Shown piece by piece: positions 13,686-14,836 of a DNA stretch of 14,836 nucleotides. Each line of letters starts with the position of its first letter. Positions within the stretch are counted from its first letter, which is position 1. The stretch covers positions 1 through 14,836 of the forward strand of contig JAFVEX010000091.1 in the NCBI GenBank assembly GCA_017475785.1. Direction: 5' to 3'. The position numbers and the translations under genes are program-made. Source of the DNA: Eubacterium sp. GTDB lineage: Bacteria > Bacillota_A > Clostridia > Lachnospirales > Lachnospiraceae. A model generated the notes under the pieces. That model ran no database searches. It saw only the letters and a program-made list of their open reading frames with translations, and had not been told where the DNA came from.

Positions 13686-13729
13686 ATAGGATATAAATGC
13701 CGCCGCGCAGGCGGCAGAATGGAGCATAC

Positions 13730-14836
13730 ATGAAATTTGGAATCCGTACACTGGATGAAGTCAACGTGAGCGGCAAGACCGTTCTCTGCAGAATCGATAT
13801 CAACCAGCCGGTCGATATGGAGACAGGCACGCTGAAGAGCACGACCAGAATTCAGGCGTGCGTGCCGACCATCCGCGAGCTCTCCGACAAGGGCGCGAAG
13901 GTGGTTTTGATGGCGCATCAGGGAAGTGATATCGAGTATCAGAACTTTTACACAACTGAGCCTCACAGCAAGGTGCTTTCCGAACTGCTCGGACGTGAGG
14001 TGCAGTTCATTCCGGACGTCTGCGGCCCTGCGGCGATCGAGAAGATCAAGTCCCTCAAGAACGGCGAGATCCTGCTTCTGGACAATGTCCGCTTTATGTC
14101 AGAGGAGCAGACTCTGTTTGAGAAGAAGCTCCGCCTGACCCACGAGGAAATGGCGAAGACGATCGTCGTGCGCAAGCTGGCGCCGCTCGGAGATCTGTAT
14201 CTGAACGATGCGTTCGCCGCGGCGCACAGAGATCAGCCGACTCTCTCCGGATTTGAGCAGGTACTTCCGTCCATGATGGGCCGCCTGTTCGAGAAGGAGT
14301 ACGTCGTACTCTCCGAGCTTATGGAAGCGCCGGCACGTCCCTGCACATTCGTCCTCGGCGGCGCGAAGATCGCGGACGCGTTCCTGATGATGGAATCCGT
14401 CCTGTCCGCAGGCGCCGCAGATCACATTCTGGCGGGCGGCGTCGTGGCAAACATTCTTCTGATCGCGAAGGGCGAGCAGATCGGTCAGGGCAGCTATGAC
14501 TTCATCGTCAAGTCGAACTACGAGGAGTTTTTCGAGAAGGCAAAGATCCTTCTGGAGAAATATGCCGACAAGATCGTCCTGCCGGTTGACCTGGCGTGGA
14601 CAGAAGGCGATGCGCGCAAAGAGGCAAAGATCGGCGAGATTCCGGAGTCAATCGGATCTACTGACATCGGCGAAGAGACCGCGAAGATGTATCAGAAATA
14701 TATCCTCGAGTCAAAAACCGTCTTTGTCAATGGACCGATGGGCATCTTTGAGGCAGAGCTGACAGAGCTCGGCACAAAGATGGTCTGGGACGCGCTGGGC
14801 GATACCGAGGCATTCACCGTCGTCGGCGGCGGCGAC
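13730..14836 (+). CDS. pgk: Phosphoglycerate kinase, archaeal-type, 3' truncated by window edge
   Basis: 369 residues visible with no stop; archaeal PGKs are about 400-410, so roughly 40 residues are missing. It makes ATP and 3-phosphoglycerate from 1,3-bisphosphoglycerate, the product of the GAPDH encoded upstream. Motifs are the archaeal variants: RTLDE (6-10), RIDINQPVD (21-29; bacteria RVDFNVP), AHQGSD (62-67; bacteria SHLGRP), LLDNVRF (116-122), LAPLGDLYLNDAFAAAHR (150-167), VLPSMMGRLFEKE (178-190), LGGAKIADAF (209-218) and NGPMGIFE (334-341). Start: GGAG at 13721-13724, 5 nt before ATG. All substrate and nucleotide motifs are present, so it should be active. Whether it is transcribed with gap or from its own promoter is unclear. 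Confidence 0.92.
   Translation, partial: MKFGIRTLDEVNVSGKTVLCRIDINQPVDMETGTLKSTTRIQACVPTIRELSDKGAKVVLMAHQGSDIEYQNFYTTEPHSKVLSELLGREVQFIPDVCGPAAIEKIKSLKNGEILLLDNVRFMSEEQTLFEKKLRLTHEEMAKTIVVRKLAPLGDLYLNDAFAAAHRDQPTLSGFEQVLPSMMGRLFEKEYVVLSELMEAPARPCTFVLGGAKIADAFLMMESVLSAGAADHILAGGVVANILLIAKGEQIGQGSYDFIVKSNYEEFFEKAKILLEKYADKIVLPVDLAWTEGDARKEAKIGEIPESIGSTDIGEETAKMYQKYILESKTVFVNGPMGIFEAELTELGTKMVWDALGDTEAFTVVGGGD

Larger units (their letters stand above)
13365..13729 (+). other. 365-bp gap between GAPDH and PGK genes: hairpins and a repeat
   Basis: After the terminator-like hairpin come two more inverted repeats: an interrupted one at 13491-13530 (ATGGC and GGCGCT with AGCGCC and GCCAT) and a perfect 8-bp one at 13539-13583 (CTGCGGCG with CGCCGCAG, 29-nt loop). 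Repeat copy C follows (13606-13685). No protein or known RNA family was recognised. TATAAA at 13692-13697 could be a -10 box for pgk, but no -35 fits. Confidence 0.45.

Noticed and set aside
13109..13966. Antisense open frame (285 residues) between the GAPDH and PGK genes
   Set aside because: It overlaps both genes, a terminator and a repeat, and has no recognisable motif.

Overview
The window reads as chromosomal DNA of a fairly GC-rich member of the Bacillota, probably class Clostridia and most like a gut Lachnospiraceae relative. This is inferred from purine-rich Shine-Dalgarno sites (AGGGAGG, AAGGAGGT), sigma-A type promoters, a DeoR regulator, a LytS-type kinase with a SARP-type response regulator, and a NifX-like protein of the clostridial kind. 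No RNA genes, CRISPR arrays, phage genes or transposases were seen. Ten genes are complete and two are cut by the window edges.

Left part (2-7444, all plus strand): the 3' part of a Gfo/Idh/MocA sugar oxidoreductase with a strong terminator; a fusion of a NifX/NifB-type cofactor-binding domain, a Cys/Gly-rich repeat linker and a SlyD-like FKBP isomerase; a GNAT acetyltransferase; a Na/phosphate cotransporter with a PhoU tail; a class II ketose-bisphosphate aldolase; a small SUKH (SMI1/KNR4) protein 2 nt after the aldolase; and the 23S rRNA methyltransferase RlmI.

Middle part (7455-11881, all minus strand): a DeoR repressor, a LytS-type membrane histidine kinase and a REC-SARP response regulator lie head to tail as a probable operon ending in a textbook terminator at 8928-8960. 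Downstream is a separate SARP/BTAD regulator with a degenerate GGDEF-like tail and an in-frame 18-bp minisatellite.

Right part (11882-14836): a 436-bp AT-rich divergent region holds well-formed promoters for deoR and for a type II (archaeal-type) glyceraldehyde-3-phosphate dehydrogenase. An archaeal-type phosphoglycerate kinase follows in the same direction and runs off the edge. The two enzymes catalyse consecutive glycolytic steps. With the aldolase 7 kb away and the DeoR regulator next door, they suggest a sugar-phosphate theme.

Three copies of a short palindromic element (52-80 bp, ends GGAAACRCTGATT / AATCAGTGTTTCC) sit at 2346-2415, 6101-6152 and 13606-13685, each just upstream of a plus-strand gene. 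They look like a MITE- or REP-like family. One copy supplies the last codons and stop of the SUKH gene and another forms the leader of the acetyltransferase gene. The observations most worth following are the archaeal-type GAPDH/PGK pair, the NifX-FKBP fusion and this repeat family.
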